NCBI GenBank assembly: GCA_026874595.1 | Contig: CM049309.1 | Location: forward strand, 51,620,079-51,684,078 | DNA: 64,000 nt | Direction: 5' to 3' | From: Sipunculus nudus | Taxonomy: Eukaryota; Annelida; Sipuncula; Golfingiida; Sipunculidae | Part shown: positions 38,405-50,559 of the stretch, piece after piece | Position numbering within the stretch: position 1 is the stretch's first letter | How the letters are laid out: every line of letters begins with the position of its first letter | Notes under the pieces: generated by a model | The model's database searches: none | Seen by the model: only the letters and a program-made list of their open reading frames with translations | Told to the model about the DNA's origin: nothing | Made by a program: the position numbers and the translations under genes

Positions 38405-39067
38405 CATATTTTTCTTTTTAGGATGCTCAGCGGATTGAGCCTTTCTTTGAAAAAACATACACCTGCGGTAGGGCCTACAGCATATCCAATATGTAAATGA
38501 GCTTATTGATTCATTTAGACAATTGATTAAACTTTCTTTCAATTTTCAATTTGAAAGATAGATCATATAAAGAAAATGATGATATACGAAGTATTTATAC
38601 AGTCTGTCTTGATTTGATTATATATTTGTTGACGATTACACAAAAAGAGAACCCTTTTTATACAGTTCGTTATTTAATAGAGGTATTATATTATACATTT
38701 ATATAGTATATTATATTAATATTGTATACTTGCCTATCAATAAAGCTTTCAGTAGTTATAATAAAACTGTTTAAAAAATTAAGATAATCATATAGATGAT
38801 CAAAACATGTTACCCTAAAATGAAAATAACATGGACCAACCGAAACATAAAATAAACAAATTAAAAAAAATATAATTAAAAAAACATGTTTAAATGCTAC
38901 AAAAACAATCTAAGAAGTGAAATCTGTTCAAATAAAATGAATAAGAAAACTAAGGTAGTTGCTTAGCTGCTTAACTAATTACTTAATCTTGTATTTCATT
39001 GATGTATTTCAAATTATTTATGATTATTTTATATACGTAAAAATACATCGGCATCAGCTATTAACAT
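38405..39067. other. AT-rich upstream flank of the PKA gene
   Basis: No repeat or exon was identified. The A-rich stretch 38750-38950 is low complexity. Confidence 0.5.
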
Positions 39068-39098
39068 ATGCAGCCTGAAGGCAGCCCTGGTCAGCCTG
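39068..39098 (+). other. Possible upstream exon of the PKA gene (5' UTR or alternative start)
   Basis: A donor CCTG|GTGAGT lies at 39099-39104. In one reading, the 31-nt segment from the ATG at 39068 encodes MQPEGSPGQP plus one G, the same phase and last base as the canonical exon, so it could join exon 2 directly as ...QP-V-KAFLAQ. In the other reading, it is the end of a non-coding exon spliced to an acceptor at TTTTGTTGACAG (AG at 39413-39414), 29 bases before the canonical ATG. A GCGCCATCTTTGG motif (YY1-like, 39108-39120) follows. Neither reading is proven. Confidence 0.3.
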
Positions 39099-39443
39099 GT
39101 GAGTAATGCGCCATCTTTGGACTAACACGTGAACTAAAACAGCCCATAATAGTCAAAAGACTTTATTTTGTATTTATACGCCATGCAACCAAGTACTCTA
39201 TGTTCTTATATTGTTCAGTATTAATCAATAGCAGTTAAACTCTAAGGTCATTTTCTCAGAAATTCATTAAAACAAAATCCAGGAGTCATAATAAATAGAC
39301 AAAATGAGATCGGTAAGAAATTTCTTGTCCGTCATTATACAAAAGTAGTTCTCATGTTCAGCAATATTATTGCACCCGAATGACCGTCCTTCATCGGGTG
39401 CGTTTTGTTGACAGATACTCTTGTGTCTTCCTCGCCTTAAAAC

Positions 39444-39486
39444 ATGGGGAATGCTGCTACAGCAAAGAAAGGAGATCCTGAGAACG
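39444..39486 (+). CDS. PKA catalytic subunit, coding exon 1
   Basis: First coding exon of the cAMP-dependent protein kinase catalytic subunit, the serine/threonine kinase freed from its regulatory subunits by cAMP. It encodes MGNAATAKKGDPEN plus the first base of a Val codon and ends at donor G|GTATGT (39487-39492). I chose this start because MGN followed by AA(A/T)AKKG is the conserved PKA N-terminus. Gly2 is the expected N-myristoylation site and Asn3 lies in the segment where the vertebrate enzyme is deamidated. Here Asp11 replaces the serine (Ser10 of the mature enzyme) that vertebrate PKA autophosphorylates, and the segment is one residue shorter than in human C-alpha. Its 43 nt end in phase 1, as in vertebrate genes. 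A plausible acceptor at 39413-39414 suggests an upstream 5' UTR exon. Orthology to the alpha or beta paralogue has no meaning outside vertebrates, so I give no symbol. Confidence 0.95.
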
Positions 39487-42400
39487 GTATGTCCCGCTTA
39501 TAGGATTGAGTTTAGTCCATGTAGTCACCGATTTAAGCCCCAATATGGTTGTGATAATAGGTTGCCAAGTGCGATTGCTGCAGCCGGTGGCCTGGACAGA
39601 TCACACACTGACATGGATCAGCCCATGTAAATGGCAAAACAGTAGTCCAATGTTACGAATAAGACGCGTTTAAATGAAGGACAGAGACCTTAATTTTGAC
39701 ATATACTGGCTCACCATAAAGCTTACTTATACTCCTGTGATATTTTATATCTTTGTTGGGGTGGTGTGGAGTCCAAGACAGGAATGGCCAGAAGTCTGGC
39801 CATGTCTGTTTTAATACGGCTGAAGCAACAGTGACCCTGACAGCAGCCCTACTTCGGTTAACTGTTGCTGTCATTTCAGAAACCATAAGAACTGTGTGAA
39901 TCAGCATGTTTTCCCATTTTTAATTGCATCTTGTGTTTTAGAAACTCTGTGTGCCTGTATTGATATTAGGGTGGGCTTATATTACTGAATAGTATTTGTC
40001 ATTTTAGTACATCATGACATGTGACATCCTGCAAAGTCTTACAATTTTTTGATTTATTCCGAGGAAAGGTTAGCTTAGATCAGTCATGGTTTTGGTCTCT
40101 AAATTATATTAATATTAATCTTTATGAAATTAATAAGATTAGGAAATAGCACTCAAACCAAGTATAAAAGGGTTAAGAGGTAATCGTCATTAGAATTTAT
40201 GGTATGACACTGATTAAAAATGATTTTTATTGCAACAGAACTCCCTAATGTATTTGAACTTTAATCTGACAGACCATGACTTGTAGTTGAAATGGTCAGT
40301 CTGACTGAGTCATTGTTTGTAACAAGGCTCATTGTAGAATGCCAGAACATAGTGTTATGACTTCACATGGTTGCTGAAATACTGCTATATATGAAACAAA
40401 AGACCAGCTTTAATACATAAACAGGATTTGAATGCATGTTTGAATGATGCAGGCTTAGTTTTAGGTCATGCATTCATGTATATATTTTTTAATTCAGCAA
40501 AAGGATATTACTAGAATGAGGTTCATCTGAGAGCTTTGTTTGAAGCTCTGTGCATTTCATTGCATTCTTATACAAATAAACAATTGGTTAATAATTCCGA
40601 GTAAATGATATATCTTGATTAGATGCAAAAAAAAAAGCAAGTTATGCCACAATATGAACTATAGTATGTCATTGTGACAGTGTATATGTATATATCAAAA
40701 GCACACCATGTGAACGATTTTATCGGAACATCCCTTTAATTATTACGATGAGGTAGTACAGGCCAAGATTTGCAGGCAAATATCACATCAGCACTGATCA
40801 CCAAATGTTGCAGCTGATCATAGGTTTCAGGTGGTGGCTAACAGGCCCAGTATTTAATACATATGCCGATATTGTCAGTTCAGTGAGTGGTAAAATAATT
40901 GACGTTTTGCCCAGCTTCCTAAATGGGTCATATGGTCAAATCATTACTACAGAACTAAGAGGCACAGTTCATCATATGTGTTTTTTTTTTTCACCTTTTG
41001 GTAAAAAAAAATCATGAATTATTTAATCTTACATTGTCAGGTCCACATGTACAAGATCAGCACAACATTCAAGAATCATTTTCTAGATATTTTATAAAGT
41101 TCCTTTCACGATTATTTTCATTACGTAAAGGGAGTTCTGGATAGGTGTGTATGGGGGGAGGGGCATCTTAGTCTACCAACAAAATTGGTTTTTGACAAAT
41201 GATATTCATAATTTTCACTAAATATTTTATCTTCCGCATATCTTTCTCCTTGGTAACCAACCATACATTTCAGTTGTTTATAAGATACAGACAGATGGCA
41301 TAATTTACAGGTGTTCAGACATTCAGAGCTCCAGAGAATTTTGCTTATTTCAGACAATTATTTACCTTAAAAAGATACAGAAATGTTAGGTTTTGCTGTG
41401 AATTAAGCTTTTGACTTTGTTTCTTTTTATCCCGGTATAAATATTGATTTTATTTTGGGCTTGTTTATTTTCAACTGTCTTATTCAACAAGTATCTGCTT
41501 TAATGCAGAAAATTTAAATATGTCAAACTGTAGTAAATATTTTCAATTGTTTAATATTGTACTTCTTGGTTTGAGCTGCCATTCAAAAGGTGGACTGTAA
41601 TTTAACTGTTCAGTTTACCTAAACACAGGCATAAAGATTGCTGTTATTGCTATACTTTCCATGTGACCTGCAGACATTTGGAGAATTCAAGGGGAGGGTA
41701 AAAGCAATCAGAGGCAGTGGCCTGGCACAGCTCTGTTTAACAGCTGCTAAGTTTAGTACAACATGCAGCCAACACTTCAGGAGCTGACCTTTCCTCCTAT
41801 CAGCAAACACAAGCTGATATCCAGAATCCTGATCATTACTGATACACAGCGTTAAGATACCAAGATAGTTACATGTTGACACAGCTGCTGTGTCAGGCTG
41901 ATAAATCCTCACAAAACTTCAGCAGTAGGTGGCAAATCTGTTATCAAGGGGGGCCGAAAATTTCCTGGATCCGGTAAACCACCACTGCTGCTTGTGACAC
42001 ATTATGTCAGTGCTTCACTGGTTGTAAAGATTTCAGCAGGTACAATAAATAGTAAATTTACAAGGAAGGAAAGCATCTGGGTCTTATCATCAAATTGTTT
42101 TGCATAAACTGTCAGAATGTTTCCAAGTTCCTGCAAGGTGACTCAGTTATAATGAAATGTGAGAGCTCTCAAGACAGTTATGAGAGTGTTCTCCATTTTG
42201 GGAAATGATGACCTCTGTGTTTGTTTTCACTGAAGTTTTGTATCCTTATTAAACATACTAATAACACTTGTTATTCTGCTCCCATGTTGTTCACTTGATC
42301 TGATGCTGATGTGTGTGGAATCTGTACTGATTCATAGCTTTATTAAATTGAAGCCTATAAATACTCCAGTGCAGTTTTGAATTTGGGATTCCAGGATTTT

Positions 42401-42739
42401 GACCACTGTTCTTGTTCAGCAGTATTTTATGACATAGATTCTGTGTTTATAAATATACACTGGCACTCTGGTGATATAATTAAATATATATAAGTTATGA
42501 GGATATCAGATGCCAGCAAAATCTTTATTATGTGGGTCTGCTGGGTTGTTGTCAGTATGATGTAAATTATTGATGAGAAGTGATGTGATCAGTTATTCAC
42601 CAGAAACTCTGCACCTTCATCCTTACTTATGAAATACAAATTGGGACATATCTTGTTTCTGTCTCAAAGGTATGAATTAAATTCTAATGTAATTGTAAAT
42701 GTCAAGGCCCAGTTCCTGATTGGAGGATAGGCATTTTTG

Positions 42740-42890
42740 GTCTGGAGCAATGGCTAATTGGTCCAGACCAATTCCCAGTTGGTCTGGACCAAATCCTGAT
42801 CTGGATAATGACCTGTCCAAACCCGATCTGGATTATGACCTGTCCAAATCTGATCTGGATCTGGTCCGGCCCAAATCCTGATTCAGACTG
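42740..42890. repeat. Degenerate tandem repeat, about 33-bp unit
   Basis: Repeated 'gatctggat(a/t)atgacctgtccaaa' phrases and 'ggtc(t/c)(g/a)gacca' motifs. The phrase TGTCAAGGCCC at about 42702 occurs inverted (GGGGCCTTGACA) at about 43444, so a 0.75-kb inverted-end element is possible but weak. Confidence 0.6.
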
Positions 42891-45249
42891 TTAGTTGACA
42901 TAATACTTGATCAGATAACATCTTCAGCAAATATTTAATCTAATTTGGTCATGGTTAAATTTTATTTTTAAATGCCATGTCAAACTTCGAATGCATAGTT
43001 GGTTGAACAAGTGAATATTAGTGAAACAGATACCTGACATGAAGAATAATTTGATGGAATAAAAGGATACTACTGACTTTTGTGGCACAGCTTTACCTTT
43101 GTAAACATTTAAAATATGTTAAAATTGATGTATAAACATTTTTCTGGCTTGTATTATCTAGAATGCATCATATATGTAATATGTATGAATCAAAATAATT
43201 AAATTCCATATCTTAACTAATAAAAAAAAACATTTTATAATTATACAAATTTTTTTTTTACATTGATAATTAAAAAGAGCCTTGTGGACATGGAAGTCGG
43301 CAAGTAGTTTAGATACAGTTGTGAGCTTGATCAGGGGTATGGATAGCCATAACCTTTAACTGATTAGACAGGAACTCATTCTCTTTGTTATTAATTGAAG
43401 TTCTGAATTCAGACAGAACCAATGATAGGTCCAGATTGGGATCGGGGCCTTGACATAAACATATGATTCAGTTAGAAGCCCTTTAGAATTGATAAAATTA
43501 AGTGAAATGTGTGCCTTCTTGATAAGACTATTGTTAGAGAGTATGTATTGCAGTGACATCTTTATTTCCTTGGTCATGTGTCTGAAATTTGTGTTTTTAA
43601 CTTCTCAGTGTGTTAAACATAACCCCCGAACCCCATATGCTTTTGTGGGTAGTCCCTGTAACTGTCAAAAGGACTAAAATCTGTGTCGGTGAATGGTCTG
43701 TTTATATTTGAATGAGTTTGTGCAATCAAGTATTAAGTCTTCCTGAAATAAGGTTTACAATTAGAGCAGGTTTAATGGGCAAGACTTGATAATATCAAAC
43801 AGAAGGTGGGATTATGATAATGCTAGATGTAATATTGACAGATTATTATTATTAATGCCAGGTCAGTGTGTCTTCAGGATGAAGTGCGTGTACAGGTACA
43901 TTTTGATCCTGATATCAGGCACTCAGCAGTGTTTACCTGGTATATATTTATTTGAGTGATTGTGAAAGGTGACCGTATCCCAGGTGCCAGTAGATCCTGG
44001 TAGGCCACAAAACTATTTGCCAAGGGCATAGGTGTGTGCAATAGAGGCAAGCTCTTTATAGGTGATGAGTACTACATGAAGGCCCACACATCTTTACAAC
44101 ATTGGTTGATTCTACAAGTGTGACAGTACATGCAGTTGTAGTAACCACAAAATGCTTAGTCAACATTCTTGTTGACTTTATCTTTGTCTTGTTTCTATTT
44201 ATAGCCAGAGATCACATTCCAAGTCCCTGCTAAATTGGCACCACTTAGTTGTCAGACCTGGAGGCTTGTGATACAGTGTAGTCAGGCATGGCAAGTTGTT
44301 TTTGTTGTCACCAAAAACACTGCCTGAGTTATTGTCTAGTTATGTATTGTATATTTAACCCTAGGTGTTCCAGACTGACTGTTACTGTTACAGTAACTTA
44401 CAATATATACCATTGTTTGGGGTAATCATTGTAGAAGAAATTTTGTTTGCTGTATTTCTTTGAAGAGTGTACGTCTGTGGACTAATATAATAATAATGCC
44501 CCAGACCATAATATTGATTAGTATTTTACATTTTGGACATACAGAAAAGTCCTGAGAAAAATGATGCTTGTGTGTTGGATGAATCTTGTTATTATTGCTA
44601 TCATTTGTATCGATTTTAAATAGACAATTTTGAACTCAACTTTATAATTACAAATCAGGCAGCATTGATTTAATTGTGTCAATGGAGCCAGTCAGTTTTG
44701 CCTAGAACTACTGGCAATGTTACAGTCATGAATATTTGGCTCTCTGTGGCTATATAAAGACGACTGTACATGGATTATAATTGACTGGTATCTATACTCA
44801 ACTTAATTCAAGAATTTGCCATCAATGAGATGTATCTGTATTATAATTTTGCATTCAGTATGCATCTGTAATAATTTTTCATATATTCCTGATTCCTTCT
44901 TTTTTTTTTAAAGTCAGCTGAAAAGCATTTTGTATTGGGAAAATTTATTTCAAAGTTATTTAAAGTAGGGACCACTTTGTGAACAGATGGACGCACTTGG
45001 TTTACCATTGGCAGATTGCCTGTGCCTTGATGTTGGCCATTAGCCAAGATGATGTCAGCTCTATAAATAGTTTTAGCACAGTGCCAGGATTGGAAGAAGT
45101 GCAGCCAGGTATAGGTCATTAGTTCACTCAGAGCAGTAGCTGCATTCTTTTTATAGCTTTGGCAGACTGCTCACTGCATTATATTTGGCACCAAAGTTCA
45201 GCCTGAATCTATTTATAGCTTTGGCAGACTGCCAACTGTGTCAGATTAT

Positions 45250-45345
45250 GCAACAGGTCAAGAATTCACTCAATGCAGCCAGGTACAGGTCAAAAGTTCA
45301 CTCAGTCTAGCCAGGTGCAGGTCAAGAGTTCACTCAGTACAGAAG
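45250..45345. repeat. Short tandem repeat, about 35-bp unit
   Basis: Three to four imperfect copies of 'caggtcaa(g/a)a(g/a)ttcactca.t..agccaggt'. A more distant copy lies at about 45103-45140. Two copies of TTTATAGCTTTGGCAGACTG (about 45154 and 45211) lie just upstream. Confidence 0.8.
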
Positions 45346-45419
45346 CTTGAGGCAGAAATTTGTCACAGGTCACTCAGTGGCAACTGCCTAAACATTAGCC
45401 TAAAATTGGGCATGTTTAT

Positions 45420-45700
45420 ACATATTGGGTAGCTCTTGGTGTACAAGACTGGTGGTGCCACCTACAATAATTTTTGCACAGTGTATGTCCCTGCTAATTT
45501 CACAGGAGGGGTTTGACATATCAGTCTGACATTGGGCATATGTATATATCTTTTCCTTGTATATAAGACTAGGTGCCAGCTACAATCATTGTATCCGCCA
45601 AAACAGAGTTTTGCAGATACTATAATTTCAGTTGGACGCTGACGCTGCTGCCATCGCCGCATAGGTTTCTGGAGAACTCCTCCATAACCACTGGGCAGAA
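45420..45700. mobile_element. Repeat family A fragment, inverted orientation
   Basis: It contains GGTGGTGCCACC (about 45452), then the palindromic end TGTATCCGCCAAAACAGAG...TTTTGCAGATAC (about 45590-45621), a GCTGCTGCCATCGCCGC run and GGAGAACTCCTCC. These are the same modules, in reverse order, as at 48430-48580 and 7870-7983. Family B begins immediately at 45701. Confidence 0.7.
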
Positions 45701-48350
45701 TTTTTAGCTCAGCTGACTATAAGTCATCTGAGCTATAGTCGTGGTCCATTGTCCGTCGTCCGTCCGTCTGTCCGTCCGTCCGTCCGTAGATGTGGCACGT
45801 TTTGAAACCGTAAGACCTAGGAATCCAAAATTAGGCATAATGTTAGATGTCCCCAAGATCTCTTACCAAGCCGAAAACTGGGTCTTTGCGACTTTGTTCC
45901 TTTGAGAAATTAAAGAAAAACCTCAATTTTTTATTAAAAACCTATTTTTACACTTCAGGACTGCCTAATATCAAAACCACTCATCTGTTTTTCCTCATAT
46001 TTACCATAGTTATTCCTCTATATAGTTCCTATGTACATGCCAGAAATTATGTCTGTATTATAAAAATTTAAAAAGTTATGGGCCTAAACATAATGATTTG
46101 TGTAAAAAATCAGGAAAGATATTTGATCACTTAACACAAAATATGTTAAAGCTATAAACTTTTTTTCCAGTAATATAACTTTAATTAATCAAAATTAAAT
46201 TGTATACCCAAAATTAGATCAAAATCTTTTAAATTTTTTAAAATATTAACAAAAATAAAAAATTAGTACCTTAAATTTTGCCCAACTTTGACCATGGCAC
46301 ATTTTTTCCCTGTAAGTACTGTGGATTTAATTTTCACAGCATGTTTTTTTTTAGCATTTTGTCTGTAAACACCAAAAATTTGAAACCAGTTGATCAAAAA
46401 CTGTAGATTTTATTCAAGCTTTCAAGCACCATGTAACATATTGTTTACATCAAACTAGTGTCATGCAGTTTGCAAGTGCTCAGCTCCCCAACTTCAGCTC
46501 TCAGTTCCTAAAATTTGGCATACAATTAGATGTCTCAAAAATCCCCTACCATGCCAAGAATTTGATCACTAGGACTTAATACCTTCGAGATATTAATGAA
46601 AATCTTCATTTTTCCAATAAAAATACATTGTTACACTTCAAAACAGCCTAATATCAAAACCACTGATCTGACTTTAATCATATATAATATACATATTTTT
46701 CTATATATTCTCTATGCACATGCCAGAAATGATGTCAGTATTGCGTAATTGTTTTAAGTTATGGGCCCAAACATAATGCACTTTGTAAAAAATCAAGAAA
46801 TATATTTACTCCCTTAACAAGAGGATTGCTGAAGCTAGAGATTTTTTGTCAGGGATGTAACATTATTTAATCAGGATTCAATTGAATACCCAAAATTAGT
46901 TCTGAATTTTTCAAATTGTATAAGTTATTAGTATAAATATAAAATTAGTACCTTAAATTTTGCCCAACTTTGACCATGGCATGTTTGTTTCCTGTGAGTA
47001 CTGTTGATATAATTTTCATATCATGCACACATAAAGATTTCAGCTTTTTAGTTTGAAAAGCTGAAAGAAATTGGCCAAAAATTGTAGCTTTTATTAATGT
47101 TTTTATGAGACCATGTCAGACCTTGGCTCTCTGTAGCACCTCTTGAGTCACCTGTATGTTGACCTGGTTGAACTTTCAGCAAATTATGCATGCTTGAGGC
47201 GAGACATAAACTGGGGCGTCCAGGCAGCTTTATATATATTGGCCAGCCACAGTTGATCTAGGTGTCCAACCCAACTCATCTAGTAGTTTTAACCAACAAC
47301 ATAACAATAAACAATAAATTAATAAATTTTTATTGGTTTTTAATAACAAATTAAAGAAAAATAGAAAAGGAATTTGTTAGTTGATAATAACAGGAAATTA
47401 ACTTGCAGTTACCGATGATATAAGAATCTTGTATCGATGGGTAGAATGTCATGTATTCCAAATAACACCATGCAGTCACCTATGGTAATTTTCAGTTCAA
47501 TTTTAATGATAAAAAAATAAATCATATTATTCATTGCTAATCATTAGGGATCATATGAAGGAAATTAATGATAGACAAAGATGCAGTTGATAATATTAAT
47601 CTATATTCCTACTGTGTCTAGTGTTTACATTGATGTGAAATTAGTCTAGAATGAATATATTACATTTATTTTTTTAATATAAATAAAAGCCATGAAACCA
47701 GGTACTTATGATCATTATTTAAATGTGTGAATTTTGTATATTCTGGATTCTCAACATCATTGTTTGGTTAAAACTGAATAAATACCAGACATGGTGCGGA
47801 TACTTAGCAAATTTATTTGAATACAAATATGAATATATACTCCATTATAAAATTTCTTGCATCAGAATAGGAATTCAGGTAAAAATTAAAGTATATGAAT
47901 ACCAGTGCAAATACTTTCGAAATGTATTCATGAATGCATTCATGAATATATTCTATAATATTATTTTAATAATCATTTCAGTTATATTTTATTTTTAAAA
48001 AATCATATGATTCTCTTATTATTTTTAATAAAAATTATATTTGGCACAATATTTGTTATTAAATTTTAATAAATAGTTAAACTCTTAAATTATATGTTTT
48101 GCTTATATTAGTTATATGGCCAAGTCAAAATCTGTGTGACAATAGCACTCCATTTGTTAATAAAATAAATGAAATTAATCCTCTTTCCTGTCTCCAAAGG
48201 TACTATCAAAATCATACATAAGCTAAACAACAACAACTCATAATACAGCTTATTTTTATTACCATATAAAACCAGCATGTGCCTCATTTCTAAATCATAT
48301 TTTTTTATCATATATATCAGCTGAGCGCCGTGACCCATAGGTCCCTTGTT
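45701..48350 (+). mobile_element. Repeat family B element, 2.65-kb copy with two 680-bp units
   Basis: The start TTTTTAGCTCAGCTGAC forms a hairpin with GTCATCTGAGCTA and is followed by a TCCGTCCGT run (45754-45787). The end is CAGCTGAGCGCCGTGACCCA then TAGGTCCCTTGTT. The same boundaries mark 55543-57451. Inside are two diverged tandem units: TACCTTAAATTTTGCCCAAC at about 46268 and 46949, and CTAATATCAAAACCACT about 684 bp apart. Unlike other copies, this one lacks the GGTGGCGCCACC palindrome. AT-rich DNA at 47.3-48.3 kb may be a further insertion or decayed unit. Confidence 0.75.
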
Positions 48351-48399
48351 TAAAATTCAGAATTATGATCAGTCACATGTGAACTGCTGCGCCCTAATT

Positions 48400-48598
48400 T
48401 TTGGTTGACCTCTGACCTTTCCTCTCTGCCCAGCGTCCACATGTGACCCGAACATAATCATGGCTTTCGTAAAATTCCGCCCAGCAGTTACGGAGGAGTT
48501 CTCCGGACACCTACGCGGCGGCCGCAGCCGCGGGCTGAAAACAAAGTATCCGCAAAACTCTGTTTTGGCGGATACAATTACACATACATCACTGCTGC
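48400..48598. mobile_element. Repeat family A end module
   Basis: It carries GCGTCCACATGTGACCCGAA, then GTAAAATTCCGCCCAGCAG, GGAGGAGTTCTCCGG, a GCGGCGGCCGCAGCCGCGG run (about 48515-48533) and the palindrome GTATCCGCAAAACTCTGTTT followed by TGGCGGATAC (48548-48577). This is the 3' module found at 7870-7983, here directly outside the inverted-repeat element beginning at 48626. Confidence 0.7.
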
Positions 48599-48625
48599 AA
48601 TTCTGGCATGGGTGCACACAACACA

Positions 48626-50056
48626 AAAACTAGAATATGGGTAGTCAACAAGCTACTACATGTATCCGCCAAAATCAGAGTAGGAAAGGTTAGTAAGTCA
48701 TTGATTGAGTGGCAAGGGGAAATAAGAGTGAGGTGTGTTGCATAAAAGCCTGGATGTCTGCAGCCGAAATGTGTATGTAGGTTGCGCCACCTACCACAAA
48801 GTCCAGAAAGCTGTCCAAGATGTATAAACATGCGAAAATTTAGGCAGATAAGTCAAACCACTACTGATGTAGGTGACACCACCTGCCACAAATCCAGAAA
48901 GCCATCTAATATGTATAAACCTGCAAAATTTTAGGCAGATAAGTCAAACCACTACTGAGATATGAGTGGTTAAAATCACTCATATCTCTGCAGTGACTTC
49001 ACTAATTCATCTGAAATTCGGCATGCGTAAACATCCTGGATAGCTTTTCTGATTTTATGACAGGTGGCGCCACCTACATTCACGTTTACGCTGCAGACAT
49101 CCAAGCTCATATCTCTGGAACCGTTCGACCGATCAGGAAAATTTTTTTGCACAAATGTAGCCCTTGGAGAGCTTTATAACATACACAAAAAATGGTGGCG
49201 CCACCTGCAACCATGTTTGCACAGTGTCCATCTGTTCATCTGCCTTGGGTTAAAATCACTCATATCTCTGCAGTGACTTGACTAATTCACCTGAAATTCG
49301 GCATGCGTATACATCCTGGATAGCTTTTCTGATTTTATGACAGGTGGCGCCACCTACATTCACGTTTACGCTGCAGACATCCAAGCTCATATCTCGGGAA
49401 CCGTTTGACCGATTGGGCCAAAATTTTGCATGTGTATAGATCTCACATAGCTCTTTATCATACACAAAACTGGTGGCGCCACCTGCAGCCATTTTTGCAC
49501 AGCTCCTGTCTGTTTGTCTGCCATGGGATAAAATCACTCATATCTCGGCAGTGGTTTGACATATCTGCCTAAAATTTTGCAGGTTTATACATCCCGACAG
49601 CTCTCTTGATTTTATGACAGGTGGCGCCACCTGCATTCTAGTTTATGCAGCAGACATCCAAGCTCATATCTTGGGAACCATTTGACCGATTTGGCCAAAG
49701 TTTTGCATGTGTATAGTTCTCACATAGCTCTTTATCATACGCAAAACTGGTGGCGTCACCTGCAACCATTTTTGCTCAGCGTCCATCTGTTTGTCTGCCA
49801 CGGGCTAAAATCACTCATATACATGTAGTGGTTTGACTTATCTGCCTTAAATTTTGCATATGTATACAACTTGGACGGCTTTCTGGATTTTGTGGTAGGG
49901 GGGGCAACCTACATACACAATTTGGCTGCAGACATCCATGCTAATATGCAACACTCTATTTCCCCTTGCCACTCAATCCATGCCTCACTTCACCCGTTCC
50001 ACTCTGATTTAGGCAGATACACGTAGTCGCTTGTCGACTACCCGTATTCTAGTTTT
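48626..50056. mobile_element. Repeat family A foldback element with long inverted ends
   Basis: The left end (AAAACTAGAATATGGGTAGT, continuing through GTATCCGCC, TCAGAGTAGG and GAGTGGCAAGGGGAAATA) recurs in inverted form at the right end to 50056, about 130 bp of terminal inverted repeat. Unit orientation flips at 48969, where GATATGAGTGGTTAAAATCA runs into CTCATATC, a palindromic centre. To its right are tandem units of about 278-280 bp (TAAAATCACT at 48971, 49251, 49529, 49806), each with two GGTGGCGCCACC cores (near 49063, 49195, 49343, 49470, 49620, 49749). To its left is about one inverted, decayed unit. The transcript could fold into a long hairpin. No protein is encoded. Confidence 0.85.
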
Positions 50057-50559
50057 GATTGAGCTTGATCCTAGAAATTCTTAAAACCAAAATAAAACAT
50101 CATTCATCAGCTCCCTATAAAGTATGTGTTGTATCCTCAAGCTAAGTTCACGTAGACCTGGCTTTTGTACACTATAACTTCTGGTGTTTACTATATATTT
50201 ACTACTGTATTTATAGATACATGTTCTCATAGACAAAGATGCGCCAACAGCATATGGTGTGGGGGACTTGGTTATTTCCGAGACATTAAATGCAACTTGA
50301 AACCTCAATTCAAGCCTCAGGAGTCCCAGTGCAGCTGCACTTGTATCATAGAAACTTATTTTATGTGATCACCTTAGTTGTGTCCCTGTCAATACCTGTG
50401 TTAACACAACTTTACATCTCAGGTCTCAAGAACTAGTACTTTTTAGATGGATGTTCTGTGAGGGTTTCTCTTACTGTTCAGTGCATGGTAACTACATTGT
50501 CAATTTGTCATCATAAAGTATATGTCCACAAATTAATTGTGTTCATTTTTTTGTTGCAG

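Larger units (their letters stand above)
39487..50559 (+). other. PKA intron 1 (11.1 kb)
   Basis: Bounded by GTATGT and TTTTTTTGTTGCAG. CpG becomes sparse after about 39.9 kb. It holds degenerate short repeats (42.7-42.9 and 45.23-45.35 kb) and a composite of repeat families A and B from 45.42 to 50.06 kb. No nested gene was recognised. The open frames (for example 47723-47998 and 49256-49537) lie in repeats or AT-rich DNA. Confidence 0.9.

Noticed and set aside
49256..49537. 93-codon minus-strand frame in intron 1
   Set aside because: It lies wholly in the tandem units of the family A element. The related frame in the 7.6-kb copy is interrupted differently.
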